A model generated the notes under the pieces. That model had not been told where the DNA came from. It ran no database searches and saw only the letters and a list, made by a program, of their open reading frames with translations. 8,411 nucleotides of DNA from Lactobacillales bacterium. GTDB taxonomy: Bacteria > Bacillota > Bacilli > Lactobacillales > Streptococcaceae. This document shows, piece after piece, positions 1-7,024 of the stretch. Position numbers and translations under genes: made by a program. Positions within the stretch are counted from its first letter, which is position 1. The number at the start of each line of letters is the position of its first letter. Location of the stretch: NCBI GenBank assembly GCA_031257815.1, contig JAIRNX010000003.1, positions 1 through 8,411 on the forward strand, written 5' to 3'.

Positions 1-252
1 AACCAATTCCTCAATCAAAGACTTTGGATTGACAACCATGCCATTACCAATCACGCTGATTTTGTCTTTGTAAAAAATTCCCGAGGGAATAAGATGAAGT
101 TTGTATTTAACGCCATCAATAATAATCGTATGCCCTGCATTATCTCCGCCTTGATATCTAGCAATAACCTCTGCATTTTCTGAAAGAAAGTCTGTAATCT
201 TACCCTTTCCTTCGTCCCCCCATTGTGTCCCTACAACAACCACTGATGTCAT
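1..252 (-). CDS. purA: Adenylosuccinate synthetase PurA, N-terminal 84 residues (cut by window edge)
   Basis: Seen: the reverse strand from the ATG at 252-250 stays open for 84 codons to the window edge and begins [18 protein letters not shown]. The GDEGKGK loop and the GGDNAGHT segment are signatures of adenylosuccinate synthetase. Asp13 and His41, the conserved catalytic acid and its partner, fall at the same numbers as in the E. coli enzyme. Known: the enzyme joins IMP and aspartate using GTP, the first committed step from IMP to AMP, in the cytoplasm. Start choice: an AGAGGA ribosome binding site lies just upstream, inside the last codons of the permease gene. The permease stop is 2 nt before this ATG, so translational coupling is likely. 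The usual family length is about 430 residues, so roughly four fifths of the gene is outside the window. The identification is very secure. Confidence 0.97.
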   Translation of the reverse strand, partial: MTSVVVVGTQWGDEGKGKITDFLSENAEVIARYQGGDNAGHTIIIDGVKYKLHLIPSGIFYKDKISVIGNGMVVNPKSLIEELV

Positions 253-254
253 TG

Positions 255-1694
255 TTATCCTCTTTCCTTACGTTTTCCCAATTTGACAATTGCAGGCATT
301 AACAAACCTAATGCCAGTAAAATAAATGGTGTAACGATGTTTAAAGTTAACTGAAACCACCAATCACCAGCACCCACTTTTAAACTTTTTGGTACAACAC
401 CTAAAATACAAGCAAAAGCTGTTAATACAAAACACCAACCGCCAAACATTCGGCCCAAAATTGAACTTTTAACAAATTGATATTCACTTTCTAAATTTCG
501 TTTTTCTCGTAATTTTTTCAACATAAAGTAAGCAAAGAACACCCATAAATAACGCATGGGCATCACAACAGAGTTTAAATTTAACAACCAGTTATAAAGT
601 TCGGTCATATTTCCAATTCCAAAAGAGGGGATCATAATAATCAAACTTACTAAAACCAAAGTCAAAAGATAACCGTTCACTGGTGTTTTGCGCTCATTAA
701 CTTTACGCATCTTCTTAGGCAAAAATTCTGCATCAGAGTCATTGATTAATACACGAAGAGGAGCGTCAATTGAAAAAGTTAAAGCTGCTGCTTGAGCCAA
801 AAAATTAGCAATCGCATAAACAATCAATAAAAAGTTACCTAAACCATAGTAGCTTCCCAATTTTTGAAAAGCATAATACGCTCCATTCATCATCAAATCT
901 TTAGGAATACGATTTGCATCAAACATCATTCCCATCGCAACTGAACCTAAAATAGCGCTAACAGCCACCATTACGGTTAAAGCGATCATGCCTTGAGGAA
1001 AATTCTTTGAAGGATCTTTCGTATCATTGACATAAGGGGAAATTTTTTCCGCACCACCGACAGCAAAAACCAGCATTGAAATCGTTGTAAAATATTGAAA
1101 ATCAAACTTTGGAATAAATGAGCGTAAATTCATATTTGGTGTTGCAATATGTACTCCACGAATAGCAGGTGCAGCAATCATCAATAAAATATAGAGAATG
1201 CTCATGACAAACATTGCCATCCCCGCAATAGTTCCAATTTTTTTAAGTGCTGAAATTCCTCTAGAAGCCAGCCATAAAAAGAATATAAAAATTGTTAAGC
1301 AAATAGCTTGCAAAATTAAAGTTGAAAGCTGATTTGTTAATTCACCATTTTGACGCACAACCCAACCTAAAGCAACTAAAATCCCTTGTGGTTTTTGTGC
1401 CAAGTAAGGAACATGAACTACCCAATAAGTCCATCCTGCCAAGTAAGCTAAACGTTTAGTTGTCGTACTTTTTACCCAACTAGATACACCGCCTGCACCA
1501 TCTTTAAAAGTGGAACCCAGCTCTCCAACCATCAAAGCATACGGAATAAAATATAAACCAAAAATCAAAATCCATGAAAAAACAACAGTTAAACCTTGAT
1601 TGGCAAAGTTATTGACAATATTAGCAAAACCCCAAACAACCACAAAACTCATTAAAGCTAAATTATGCCAAACAAGATTTCTTCTATTTTCCAT
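255..1694 (-). CDS. APC-superfamily amino acid permease (GadC/YjeM-like)
   Basis: Seen: 479 residues with about twelve hydrophobic helices and short polar connections. The first helix region contains [16 protein letters not shown], a broken-helix pattern typical of APC transporters. It is followed by [18 protein letters not shown], the conserved loop after helix 2 in glutamate/GABA-antiporter-like permeases such as E. coli GadC and YjeM. The C-terminus is short and basic (KLGKRKERG). Known: such proteins carry amino acids across the cytoplasmic membrane by proton symport or amino acid exchange. The substrate cannot be read from the sequence. Start: ATG at 1694-1692 with GAAGGGA about 9 nt upstream. 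Context: it lies between the DUF960-like gene (49 nt upstream) and purA (2 nt downstream), all on one strand. Aspartate is a PurA substrate, so a link between uptake and purine synthesis is conceivable, but that is inference only. Confidence 0.88.
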   Translation of the reverse strand: MENRRNLVWHNLALMSFVVVWGFANIVNNFANQGLTVVFSWILIFGLYFIPYALMVGELGSTFKDGAGGVSSWVKSTTTKRLAYLAGWTYWVVHVPYLAQKPQGILVALGWVVRQNGELTNQLSTLILQAICLTIFIFFLWLASRGISALKKIGTIAGMAMFVMSILYILLMIAAPAIRGVHIATPNMNLRSFIPKFDFQYFTTISMLVFAVGGAEKISPYVNDTKDPSKNFPQGMIALTVMVAVSAILGSVAMGMMFDANRIPKDLMMNGAYYAFQKLGSYYGLGNFLLIVYAIANFLAQAAALTFSIDAPLRVLINDSDAEFLPKKMRKVNERKTPVNGYLLTLVLVSLIIMIPSFGIGNMTELYNWLLNLNSVVMPMRYLWVFFAYFMLKKLREKRNLESEYQFVKSSILGRMFGGWCFVLTAFACILGVVPKSLKVGAGDWWFQLTLNIVTPFILLALGLLMPAIVKLGKRKERG

Positions 1695-1743
1695 GCGTCA
1701 ATGTCCCTTCTATCGTTGATTTTAAACAGACTATAAAACTTAC

Positions 1744-2064
1744 TTATGTTTTAAATTCTTTTGGTAAAAAAATTGTCTGTTTATTACTATCATCACCGAC
1801 AAAAATTTTAAAGGGATAAAGTGGAGAATAACCAAATTTAGTATCAATTTCCATCAAAGTAATCTCCGATTTTTGTGAAAAACGAAAAGTTAAATTTCCA
1901 AAATTATTTATAAGTTCAAATACTAATAAATCATTCAATTCATAAAAACCTTGTAAATCCGCATCTATTATAAACCATATACTATCAATTACTTCTGATG
2001 GAAGTATTTCAATTACACCAGATGAGGCAAAACGATTACCACTTCTTGAAAACAAGCTTGGCAT
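1744..2064 (-). CDS. Small DUF960-like protein
   Basis: Seen: 106 residues, soluble, acidic, without a signal peptide or membrane segment. The opening NRFASSGVIEILPSEVIDSIW, the central LLVFELINN and the closing PFKIFVGDDSNKQTIFLPKEF follow the layout I associate with DUF960 proteins (RYVTRGVQ-ELP--LQ--LW, then LQVFEL, then IFVIDDG-Y-TMLL). That match is from memory and was not computed. No function is established for the family. Start: ATG at 2064-2062 with AAAGGAG 9 nt upstream, a good ribosome binding site. Neighbours: it is the first gene of a same-strand run with the permease and purA. No terminator is visible in the 49 nt between it and the permease, so co-transcription is plausible. 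The upstream region holds a palindrome that overlaps a possible promoter. The gene is convincing; the family label is moderate. Confidence 0.7.
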   Translation of the reverse strand: MPSLFSRSGNRFASSGVIEILPSEVIDSIWFIIDADLQGFYELNDLLVFELINNFGNLTFRFSQKSEITLMEIDTKFGYSPLYPFKIFVGDDSNKQTIFLPKEFKT

Positions 2065-2098
2065 AAAAGTCGACTCCTTTCAAACTTTAACATATACT

Positions 2099-2138
2099 TT
2101 TATATTTTCAGGGTACTCTGAAATAAACTTTATTTCAG
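2099..2138 (-). promoter_or_regulatory. Palindromic operator-like site over a possible promoter of the DUF960-like gene
   Basis: A perfect inverted repeat lies at 2118-2138: arms CTGAAATAAA and TTTATTTCAG around one central base. A third half-site, TTTCAG at 2105-2110, forms a second inverted pair with CTGAAA at 2118-2123. On the minus strand a TATAAA hexamer (2104-2099) sits 17 nt from a weak TTTATT, which would place the palindrome over the -35 region of a leftward promoter. The symmetry is read directly; the promoter and the idea of a repressor site are inference. The same DNA is also upstream of plsY on the other strand. Confidence 0.4.
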
Positions 2139-2232
2139 GAAAACAAATCACGCTACGAAAGTATTTGCGCAATCATTGGTCGCCTTTTCATATATTCTAA
2201 ACCATGATACACTTTTCGGTGATACTTGCATT

Positions 2233-2275
2233 TTAGAGCATATTAACGATCTTAGAACTTGTAACATGTTCTAAG
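2233..2275. repeat. Miniature inverted-repeat element A (leader of plsY)
   Basis: The left end TTAGAGCATATTAAC (2233-2247) matches, with one missing base and two changes, the reverse complement of the right end GTAACATGTTCTAAG (2261-2275). An inner perfect 8-bp inverted repeat, CTTAGAAC at 2251-2258 and GTTCTAAG at 2268-2275, can form a hairpin. The ends match those of elements B, C and D in this window, so this is a short member of the same family. It ends 8 nt before the plsY ribosome binding site. Confidence 0.6.
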
Positions 2276-2300
2276 AATCTGCTGAGGAGATATTTAATTT

Positions 2301-2945
2301 ATGAAACTACCATCACTACTGTTACTAGCATACTTAATTGGTTCCATACCTTTTGGTTTATGGATTGGGAAAATATTTTTCCATAAAAATCTTCGCAAAT
2401 GCGGCTCTGGCAATACAGGCGCAACTAACACATTTCGTGTATTAGGAGTAAAATCAGGAATTATTGTTTTAATATTAGATATGCTTAAAGGAGCTCTTGC
2501 CACTATTTTGCCTTTAATCTTTCATATACAAGAAGTAAATCCTTTAATTTTTGGCGCCTGCGCTGTACTTGGACACACCTTTCCTATCTTTGCCCACTTT
2601 AAAGGCGTAAAAGCAGTTGCAACTAGTGGAGGGCTATTACTAGGATATAATCCTTGGCTTTTTATTTTTGTTATTGTTGTTTTTTCACTTTTCCTTTTTC
2701 TAACCAGTATGGTCAGTTTTGCCAGTCTAGGTGTTTCCGTAAGTACGGTAATTTTAGTATTGCTATCACCTATGTTTCACTGGTTTATTGTCCCAAATTT
2801 TGACCCTTTACTAGATATTATTATCATCGCTTTAGCAAGTTTCATTTGGATCCGACATCATGCAAACTTTAAACGTATTTTTAACAAAACTGAAAGCACC
2901 GTTTCTTTTGGTCTAGGCTTCTTTAGCAAAAAAAAAGAAATTTAA
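2301..2945 (+). CDS. plsY: Acyl-phosphate:glycerol-3-phosphate acyltransferase PlsY
   Basis: Seen: 214 residues, strongly hydrophobic with about five to seven membrane segments. It has the three PlsY motifs in order: SGNTGATN at 36-43, GHTFPIFAHFKGVKAVAT at 91-108 and RHHANFKRIFNKTE at 185-198. Known: PlsY moves an acyl group from acyl-phosphate (made by PlsX) to glycerol-3-phosphate, giving lysophosphatidic acid, the first step of membrane phospholipid synthesis. Odd: motif 2 normally reads FKGGK, and this glycine loop is tied to glycerol-3-phosphate binding; here residue 103 is Val (FKGVK). Motif 3 has RHH-AN and NKTES in place of the usual RHR-N and NGTE, but keeps the His, Asn and Glu. 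It could therefore be a diverged second copy rather than the housekeeping enzyme. Start: ATG with GAGGAGA 10 nt upstream. It converges on the DUF975 gene with overlapping stop codons. Confidence 0.93.
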   Translation: MKLPSLLLLAYLIGSIPFGLWIGKIFFHKNLRKCGSGNTGATNTFRVLGVKSGIIVLILDMLKGALATILPLIFHIQEVNPLIFGACAVLGHTFPIFAHFKGVKAVATSGGLLLGYNPWLFIFVIVVFSLFLFLTSMVSFASLGVSVSTVILVLLSPMFHWFIVPNFDPLLDIIIIALASFIWIRHHANFKRIFNKTESTVSFGLGFFSKKKEI

Positions 2946-3649
2946 CCGCCCTTTTTCATCGTTAAATTTTCGTAAAATGCTGCTTTAGTCGCCAAAATAT
3001 ATGGCATTGTCCAAAATGATGCTAGACCGAAAGTGATCACAGTCAATATGTACCACGGAAGAAAACTGACATCTAGTAAAAGCAAACGAAGCTTATGCCC
3101 ATGCATCAGTTTGCGGCTACGCGTAATCGCTTCATCAACAGTTATCCCTTCTTCTTTTAAAATAAAATAAGTCATCGCATAAGAGTAATATTTTACACAA
3201 CCAGGGATGAAAAACAGCAGCGTCCAAAAAAACAAATAAATCCCCTGAAAAATTAAGGCTCCTAAAAAAACAAATGGTTTATTAAGCGGAGAAAATCTCG
3301 CAAGATATCCCTGCACATATGGTATTTCTTTACGTATTAATCCCAAAGCAAGCCATCTTATCCACGTTAAAAAAAATAAAAATAAAATCACGGCACAAAT
3401 ATGAAAAAACAGCTTTGAATAATACATATCTGTAAAATAGAAAAAGTTAAAATTTGATGTTGAAAAAGTAACTTTAAAATCATCTATTTGATGAAAGAAA
3501 GTTTGTCGATTATACAATTTATTAGACCACCAACTAAAAAAATTTCCGCCGTTATACAAAAATGGCACAAAAGACAGCATAGCAAACGCAAGACGATTAC
3601 CCGATAAAATAGCTTTTGCTTCTTTTTTTAATAAATAATTCGCTTTCAT
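2942..3649 (-). CDS. DUF975 family integral membrane protein
   Basis: Seen: 235 residues with an N-terminal basic cytoplasmic stretch, then membrane segments near residues 20-33, 80-105, 127-150 and 190-220. The core IPGCVKYYSYAMTYFILKEE (149-168), then DEAITRSRKLMHGHK (172-186), and the end PYILATKAAFYENL (216-229) are characteristic of DUF975 proteins, a widespread Firmicutes membrane family without a known biochemical role. Start: ATG at 3649-3647 with AGGTGA 4-5 nt upstream. Odd: its TAA shares bases with the plsY TAA at 2942-2945 (TTAA), so the two genes converge with a 4-bp overlap and no room for a terminator between them. The region after the start (residues 45-80) is long, aromatic and less conserved. 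Inverted-repeat element B lies in its leader, about 8 nt before the ribosome binding site. Confidence 0.85.
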   Translation of the reverse strand: MKANYLLKKEAKAILSGNRLAFAMLSFVPFLYNGGNFFSWWSNKLYNRQTFFHQIDDFKVTFSTSNFNFFYFTDMYYSKLFFHICAVILFLFFLTWIRWLALGLIRKEIPYVQGYLARFSPLNKPFVFLGALIFQGIYLFFWTLLFFIPGCVKYYSYAMTYFILKEEGITVDEAITRSRKLMHGHKLRLLLLDVSFLPWYILTVITFGLASFWTMPYILATKAAFYENLTMKKGG

Positions 3650-3667
3650 AAATTCACCTGCTACTCT

Positions 3668-3712
3668 AGAACATATTAACAGTTCCCCCTAAAGAGATTG
3701 TTAATATGTTCT
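3668..3712. repeat. Miniature inverted-repeat element B (leader of the DUF975 gene)
   Basis: Perfect 14-bp inverted repeat: AGAACATATTAACA at 3668-3681 and its exact complement at 3699-3712, around 17 nt. The arms match the ends of elements A, C and D. Total length of 45 bp is almost that of element A. In RNA from the minus strand it would make a stable hairpin just before the ribosome binding site of the DUF975 gene. Confidence 0.7.
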
Positions 3713-3753
3713 TACAATGTTTGAAAATCGTTTCGCCAAAAAGATAATTGGGC

Positions 3754-3945
3754 ACACCTCTTCGCCTAGAACCTGTTAACGATCTCCATAATTGCGACTT
3801 TTTTGGTAATTTTGTGCCTTTCTTTGTCAAAAAGCCTCGATTTAGCACCGCTAAACCTGCGTTTTTTTCCTAAAAATACATAAAAATTTCTCAAAAAATT
3901 CATCAATAGAGAGATCGTTAACAGGCCCTAAAGCTGCAGAGGTGT
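3754..3945. repeat. Inverted-repeat (MITE-like) element C, about 170-190 bp
   Basis: The 15-mer CCTGTTAACGATCTC at 3772-3786 recurs exactly, inverted, at 3911-3925. Similarity continues outward through CTAG/TTAG and an ACACCTCT block (3754-3761 and 3938-3945), so the ends form a 33-35 nt imperfect terminal inverted repeat. The interior has no credible ORF. It contains the GCCTCGA plus hairpin module at 3834-3865 (stem TTTAGC, loop ACC, stem GCTAAA), which recurs at 7077-7108. A weaker extension of the inverted repeat reaches CGCC at about 3735 and GGCG at about 3957. No transposase is encoded. Together with B it fills most of the 425 bp between the DUF975 gene and ftsX. Confidence 0.7.
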
Positions 3946-3980
3946 ATTTTGATAGGCGAGCTAACTATTAAATATATAAG

Positions 3981-4017
3981 TAGCTCTAATAGCTCTAAAA
4001 TTTTCTTCGAAAATTTT
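3981..4017. repeat. Tandem 9-mer and small hairpin between element C and the ftsX terminator
   Basis: TAGCTCTAA occurs twice in tandem (3981-3989, 3990-3998). It is followed by a 9-bp AT-rich stem, AAAATTTTC at 3997-4005 and GAAAATTTT at 4009-4017, with loop TTC and a short T-run on the plus strand. It could be a weak plus-strand terminator, but no plus-strand gene reads into it. No gene is visible here. Confidence 0.35.
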
Positions 4018-4025
4018 TCCATCAC

Positions 4026-4066
4026 ATAAAAAGATACAACCTTGCAGCAAAGCGAAAGGTTGTATC
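4026..4066 (-). terminator. Rho-independent terminator after ftsX
   Basis: On the minus strand an 11-bp perfect stem (GATACAACCTT with AAGGTTGTATC, plus-strand arms 4033-4043 and 4056-4066, 12-nt loop) is followed directly by TTTTTAT. It begins 8 nt after the ftsX stop. This ends the prfB-ftsE-ftsX transcript. Confidence 0.9.
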
Positions 4067-4074
4067 ATAATATA

Positions 4075-4959
4075 CTATAATTTCAAAAATCTACGCATTG
4101 CAATCACAGAACCAAATGATCCAATAAAAATTCCAATTAATGTAACTAAACTTGTAATTTGTGGTAAAAAGCTTCCTGGACTATACATTGAATAATGCGA
4201 ACGCATTAACTCTGGATTTAACACTCCATAAATGGTTTTATAACTAATCCAAATAAGCACAACCGGCACAATCGCGCCAATCAAACCGATCCATGCTCCT
4301 TCAAGAAAAAAAGGCCAACGGATAAAACCATTTTGCGCACCAACTAAACGCATAATTTGAATCTCCGTTTGCCGAGAAATAATCGTAATTCGAATTGTAT
4401 TCGAAATTAAGAAAATCGCCACAAATAACAACAAAGCAGCAGCACCCAAGCCCCAAGTTTGAATATTTTTCGTAAAAGCAATTAAACGATCTGAACTTGC
4501 TCCACCATAATCTGCCTTATAAACATGCTTGATACCACCAATTTTCTTCGCAACTTCCTTAGTATTACTAGGACTATCCGTACTAACAATAAAAATATCA
4601 TAAAGCGGATTGCTGTCCCCTTGAAATAACTCCCAAGCATCTCCCAAAACCGCTCGAATATTTTTTAACTGATCATCTTTTCCAGAAAATTTAATCTTTT
4701 TAACATGATTCACTTTTTGGATCTCTTTTTTAAGTGCATCGATTTCTTCTTTACCCGTTCCAATATCGATAAAAGCCGTAACATTTACATCATTTTCAAT
4801 ATCCGAAGCAACCTTCGTTATATTCATAATGATTGTCAAAAAAACACCAGCTAAAATTAAAGTAATCGTTACTGCTGAAGTGGAGGCTACGGTCATCCAA
4901 CTATTACGTTTTAAACTTTTCAGACTTTCCCAAACATGTCGTAAAAGTACTTTAATCAT
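4075..4959 (-). CDS. ftsX: Cell division ABC transporter permease FtsX
   Basis: Seen: 294 residues from the chosen start, MIKVLLRHVWESLKSLKRN. This cytoplasmic N-terminus is typical of Gram-positive FtsX. Membrane segments lie near residues 24-46, 170-192, 218-240 and 268-289. The large outside loop (about 47-168) contains VTAFID and the YDIFIVSTDSP stretch. SRQTEIQIMRLVGAQN (195-210) is the conserved FtsX/MacB-type coupling segment. Known: FtsX pairs with FtsE in the membrane and passes ATP-driven motion through its outer loop to peptidoglycan hydrolases such as PcsB in streptococci. Start: ATG at 4959-4957 overlaps the ftsE stop by 8 nt, with GGAAGGAG 12 nt upstream. An in-frame ATG three codons earlier is only 3 nt from that site, and a longer start at 5022 would add 21 residues unlike the family. 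Overlap implies coupled translation with ftsE. Confidence 0.95.
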   Translation of the reverse strand: MIKVLLRHVWESLKSLKRNSWMTVASTSAVTITLILAGVFLTIIMNITKVASDIENDVNVTAFIDIGTGKEEIDALKKEIQKVNHVKKIKFSGKDDQLKNIRAVLGDAWELFQGDSNPLYDIFIVSTDSPSNTKEVAKKIGGIKHVYKADYGGASSDRLIAFTKNIQTWGLGAAALLLFVAIFLISNTIRITIISRQTEIQIMRLVGAQNGFIRWPFFLEGAWIGLIGAIVPVVLIWISYKTIYGVLNPELMRSHYSMYSPGSFLPQITSLVTLIGIFIGSFGSVIAMRRFLKL

Positions 4960-5644
4960 CGTAACCATATTCTCCTTCCAGTTGATCGCGAATAATGCGA
5001 CCATTTTCAATTGCGATAACACGGTGACGTAATGTATTTACAATTTGGGAATTATGAGTAGCCATTATTACCGTTGTTCCTTGTAGATTAATACGTTCCA
5101 AAAGATTCATAATTTCCCAAGAATTCTCTGGATCCAAATTTCCTGTAGGCTCATCAGCCACTAAAACTTTAGGTGTATTAACAATCGCGCGAGCAATTGC
5201 TACACGTTGCTGTTCACCACCAGATAACTCATCTGGGAACATCCGCACTTTATGTTTTAAACCAACTAAATCTAAAACTTCCATTGTTCGCTTTTTAATA
5301 TCTTTGGGTTTCTTACCAATAACTTGCATAGCATAAGCAACATTTTCATATACCGTTTTCTTTGGTAACAACTTATAATCCTGAAACACCACGCCCACTT
5401 CGCGCCGCAAAAACGGCACTTCGCGATTTTTTAATTTTATTAAGTTCCAGTTAGCAACAAAAATTTTGCCCTCTGTTGCTTTTTCTTCACGATACATTAA
5501 TTTAACAAAGGTTGATTTTCCCGCACCGGACGGACCAACCACATAGACAAATTCTCCTTGGTCAATGCTTACGTCAAGTCCTCTTATGGCTGTTGTGCCA
5601 TTGCTGTACTTTTTAATGACATCTTGCATCTCAATCATGCTCAT
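4952..5644 (-). CDS. ftsE: Cell division ATP-binding protein FtsE
   Basis: Seen: 230 residues with a complete ABC ATPase set: Walker A GPSGAGKST (37-45), Q-loop Gln88 in VVFQDYKLLP, signature LSGGEQQR (140-147), Walker B VLVADEP with catalytic Glu165, and switch His197 in ATHN. The Q-loop wording and the C-terminus EGEYGYDD are those of FtsE rather than a generic exporter ATPase. Known: FtsE is the cytoplasmic motor of FtsEX and governs septal cell-wall cleavage. Start: ATG at 5644-5642 with GGAGG 11 nt upstream; another ATG two codons later lies too far from the site. Neighbours: prfB ends 101 nt upstream with no terminator visible between, and ftsX overlaps the stop. Confidence 0.97.
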   Translation of the reverse strand: MSMIEMQDVIKKYSNGTTAIRGLDVSIDQGEFVYVVGPSGAGKSTFVKLMYREEKATEGKIFVANWNLIKLKNREVPFLRREVGVVFQDYKLLPKKTVYENVAYAMQVIGKKPKDIKKRTMEVLDLVGLKHKVRMFPDELSGGEQQRVAIARAIVNTPKVLVADEPTGNLDPENSWEIMNLLERINLQGTTVIMATHNSQIVNTLRHRVIAIENGRIIRDQLEGEYGYDD

Positions 5645-5745
5645 GAGAATAATTTCCTCCTGAATGTTTTGAAGATAAATTTAATTTTAGCCCAGCAAGC
5701 GTAACATTTTATTATTACAAATATATTTCAAAGAATGTGCATAAC

Positions 5746-6859
5746 CTAATTCTGATTTAATTGCATTTTTAAATAGGCATCAACAAAACCATCCAAATTG
5801 CCATCCATCACTGCTTGAGTGTTTCCTGTTTCAAAGTTTGTTCGATGATCTTTTACCATCGAATACGGATGAAAAACATATGAGCGAATTTGCGATCCCC
5901 AGCCAATCTCCAATTGTTCACCTTTTAAAGCTGCTGCTGCTTGCGCTTTTTTATCAAGTTCCAACTGATACAGCTTTGCTTTTAACATCCCCATCGCTTG
6001 ATCACGATTTTGAAACTGCGAACGTTGCGCTTGAGACTGCACCACAATCCCTGTTGGCAAATGCGTAATCCGCACTGCACTAGAAGTTTTATTAATATGC
6101 TGTCCACCAGCACCACTAGCACGGTAAACATCAACTTTTAGATCATCAGGATTAATCTTAACTTCAACATCTTCAGAAAGCTCTGGCATGATATCAACTG
6201 AAGAAAAAGAAGTATGGCGCCGCTTGGCAGAGTCAAAAGGAGAAATGCGCACCAAACGATGCACGCCTTTTTCACTACGCAAGTAACCATACGCATTATG
6301 CCCTTTAATCAACAAGGTCACACTTTTAATCCCAGCCTCTTCACCCGTTTGATAGTCCAAAGTTTCGATATCAAAATGATGCTTATCCGCCCAACGCATA
6401 TACATTCGAAGCAACATACTGCCCCAATCCTGCGACTCTGTTCCGCCAGCGCCAGGATGAATTTCTAATAATGCGTTATTGGCGTCATAAGGTTGATTTA
6501 AAAGCTGAGCTAACTCATATGCTTTTAAATTATCGCCAAGTGTTATTAATCGCTCTTCTAACTCATTTTGAATCTCATCATCAGCCTCAGCCTCTTCTTG
6601 CAACATCTCAAAAAGAATAACCAACTCTTCAAATTCCTCACTTAAATCCATAAATGACTGATAAATAGCTTTAAGAACATTTGTCTTATCAATTAATTTC
6701 TGTGCTTCTTGACCATTATCCCAAAAGTTCGCCTTACTCATCTGATATTCATTTTCAGCAATATCAGCTTCCAACTGATCTAAATCAAAGAGACCTCCTG
6801 AAACTTGAGATAGTATCCTTGGCTTCTGTCAATTGATTATTAATTTTAAAAATTTCCAT
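5746..6859 (-). CDS. prfB: Peptide chain release factor 2 (programmed +1 frameshift)
   Basis: Seen: the ATG at 6859-6857, behind AGAGG, opens a 24-codon frame ending at an in-frame TGA (6787-6785). The remaining 346 codons are in the +1 frame, starting GAT at 6786. The joined product is 370 residues, the usual RF2 length. It carries [10 protein letters not shown] (136-145), the stop-codon reading motif SPF at 206-208, specific for RF2, and the peptidyl-tRNA hydrolysis motif GGQ at 251-253. Known: RF2 ends translation at UGA and UAA in the ribosomal A site. Regulation: the internal TGA lets low RF2 favour frameshifting, an autoregulatory loop. Reading only the downstream frame, for instance from a TTG at 6774, would lose the N-terminus. 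Context: it heads prfB-ftsE-ftsX; the usual upstream secA is absent from this window. Repeat D lies 32 nt upstream of the ATG, and no clear promoter was found. Confidence 0.97.
6784..6799 (-). promoter_or_regulatory. RF2 programmed +1 frameshift site
   Basis: On the minus strand the site reads AGGAGGTCTCTTTGAT. A perfect internal Shine-Dalgarno AGGAGG stands 3 nt before the slippery codon CTT and the stop TGA. The ribosome slips from CTT to TTT and continues with GAT. This is the standard bacterial prfB arrangement (SD-like element, then CTT TGA). Confidence 0.96.
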
Positions 6860-6890
6860 TTAGAACCTCTTTCGTTATTTTTTTTATGCA

Positions 6891-6923
6891 CTTAGAGTAT
6901 GTTAATGATCTCCATAATGGCGA
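6891..6923. repeat. Repeat end D, one-ended copy of the element family
   Basis: The 33 bases match 3765-3797 (the left end of element C) at 27 positions without gaps, including GATCTCCATAAT. No complementary right end was found downstream to 7404. It may be the outer end of a larger decayed element that takes in the hairpin modules up to about 7110 or 7255. Confidence 0.65.
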
Positions 6924-6950
6924 AATTTATGTTAATTTTTAGCACTTTGT

Positions 6951-6976
6951 AAGAAATTTTGAAAATAAAATTTCTT
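6951..6976. repeat. Perfect AT-rich hairpin
   Basis: AAGAAATTTT at 6951-6960 and its exact complement AAAATTTCTT at 6967-6976 enclose GAAAAT. There is no T-run after it on the minus strand that would make it a terminator. It lies upstream of prfB, inside the repeat-rich region. Confidence 0.5.
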
Positions 6977-6987
6977 TAATCCATTAC

Positions 6988-7005
6988 CTAAAAGCACAGC
7001 TTTAG
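6988..7005. repeat. GCAC-loop hairpin module, divergent copy
   Basis: CTAAAAGC, loop ACA, then GCTTTAG, with one bulged A. It is followed by GCGTT. Loop and following bases resemble the modules at 3834-3865 and 7077-7108, but the flanking GCCTCGA is missing. Confidence 0.4.
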
Positions 7006-7024
7006 CGTTAAAAGACCTGCCCCC

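Noticed and set aside
2065..2230. PurR-type operator upstream of the DUF960-permease-purA run
   Set aside because: I looked for CCGAAC-like PurBox sequences and found none.
2294..2503. Minus-strand ORF inside plsY
   Set aside because: Shadow of a gene with three clear PlsY motifs on the other strand.
3666..3848. 60-codon minus-strand ORF upstream of the DUF975 gene
   Set aside because: It lies across repeats B and C, has no ribosome binding site of note and no protein-like composition. The reading frame is a by-product of the repeats.
4960..5022. Longer FtsX start 21 codons upstream
   Set aside because: It would overlap ftsE by 71 bases and add residues unlike FtsX. The ATG at 4959 gives the normal family N-terminus.
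4829..6468. Plus-strand ORFs at 4829-5032, 5838-6068 and 6214-6468
   Set aside because: All are antisense to the well-supported ftsE/ftsX and prfB genes and resemble no family.
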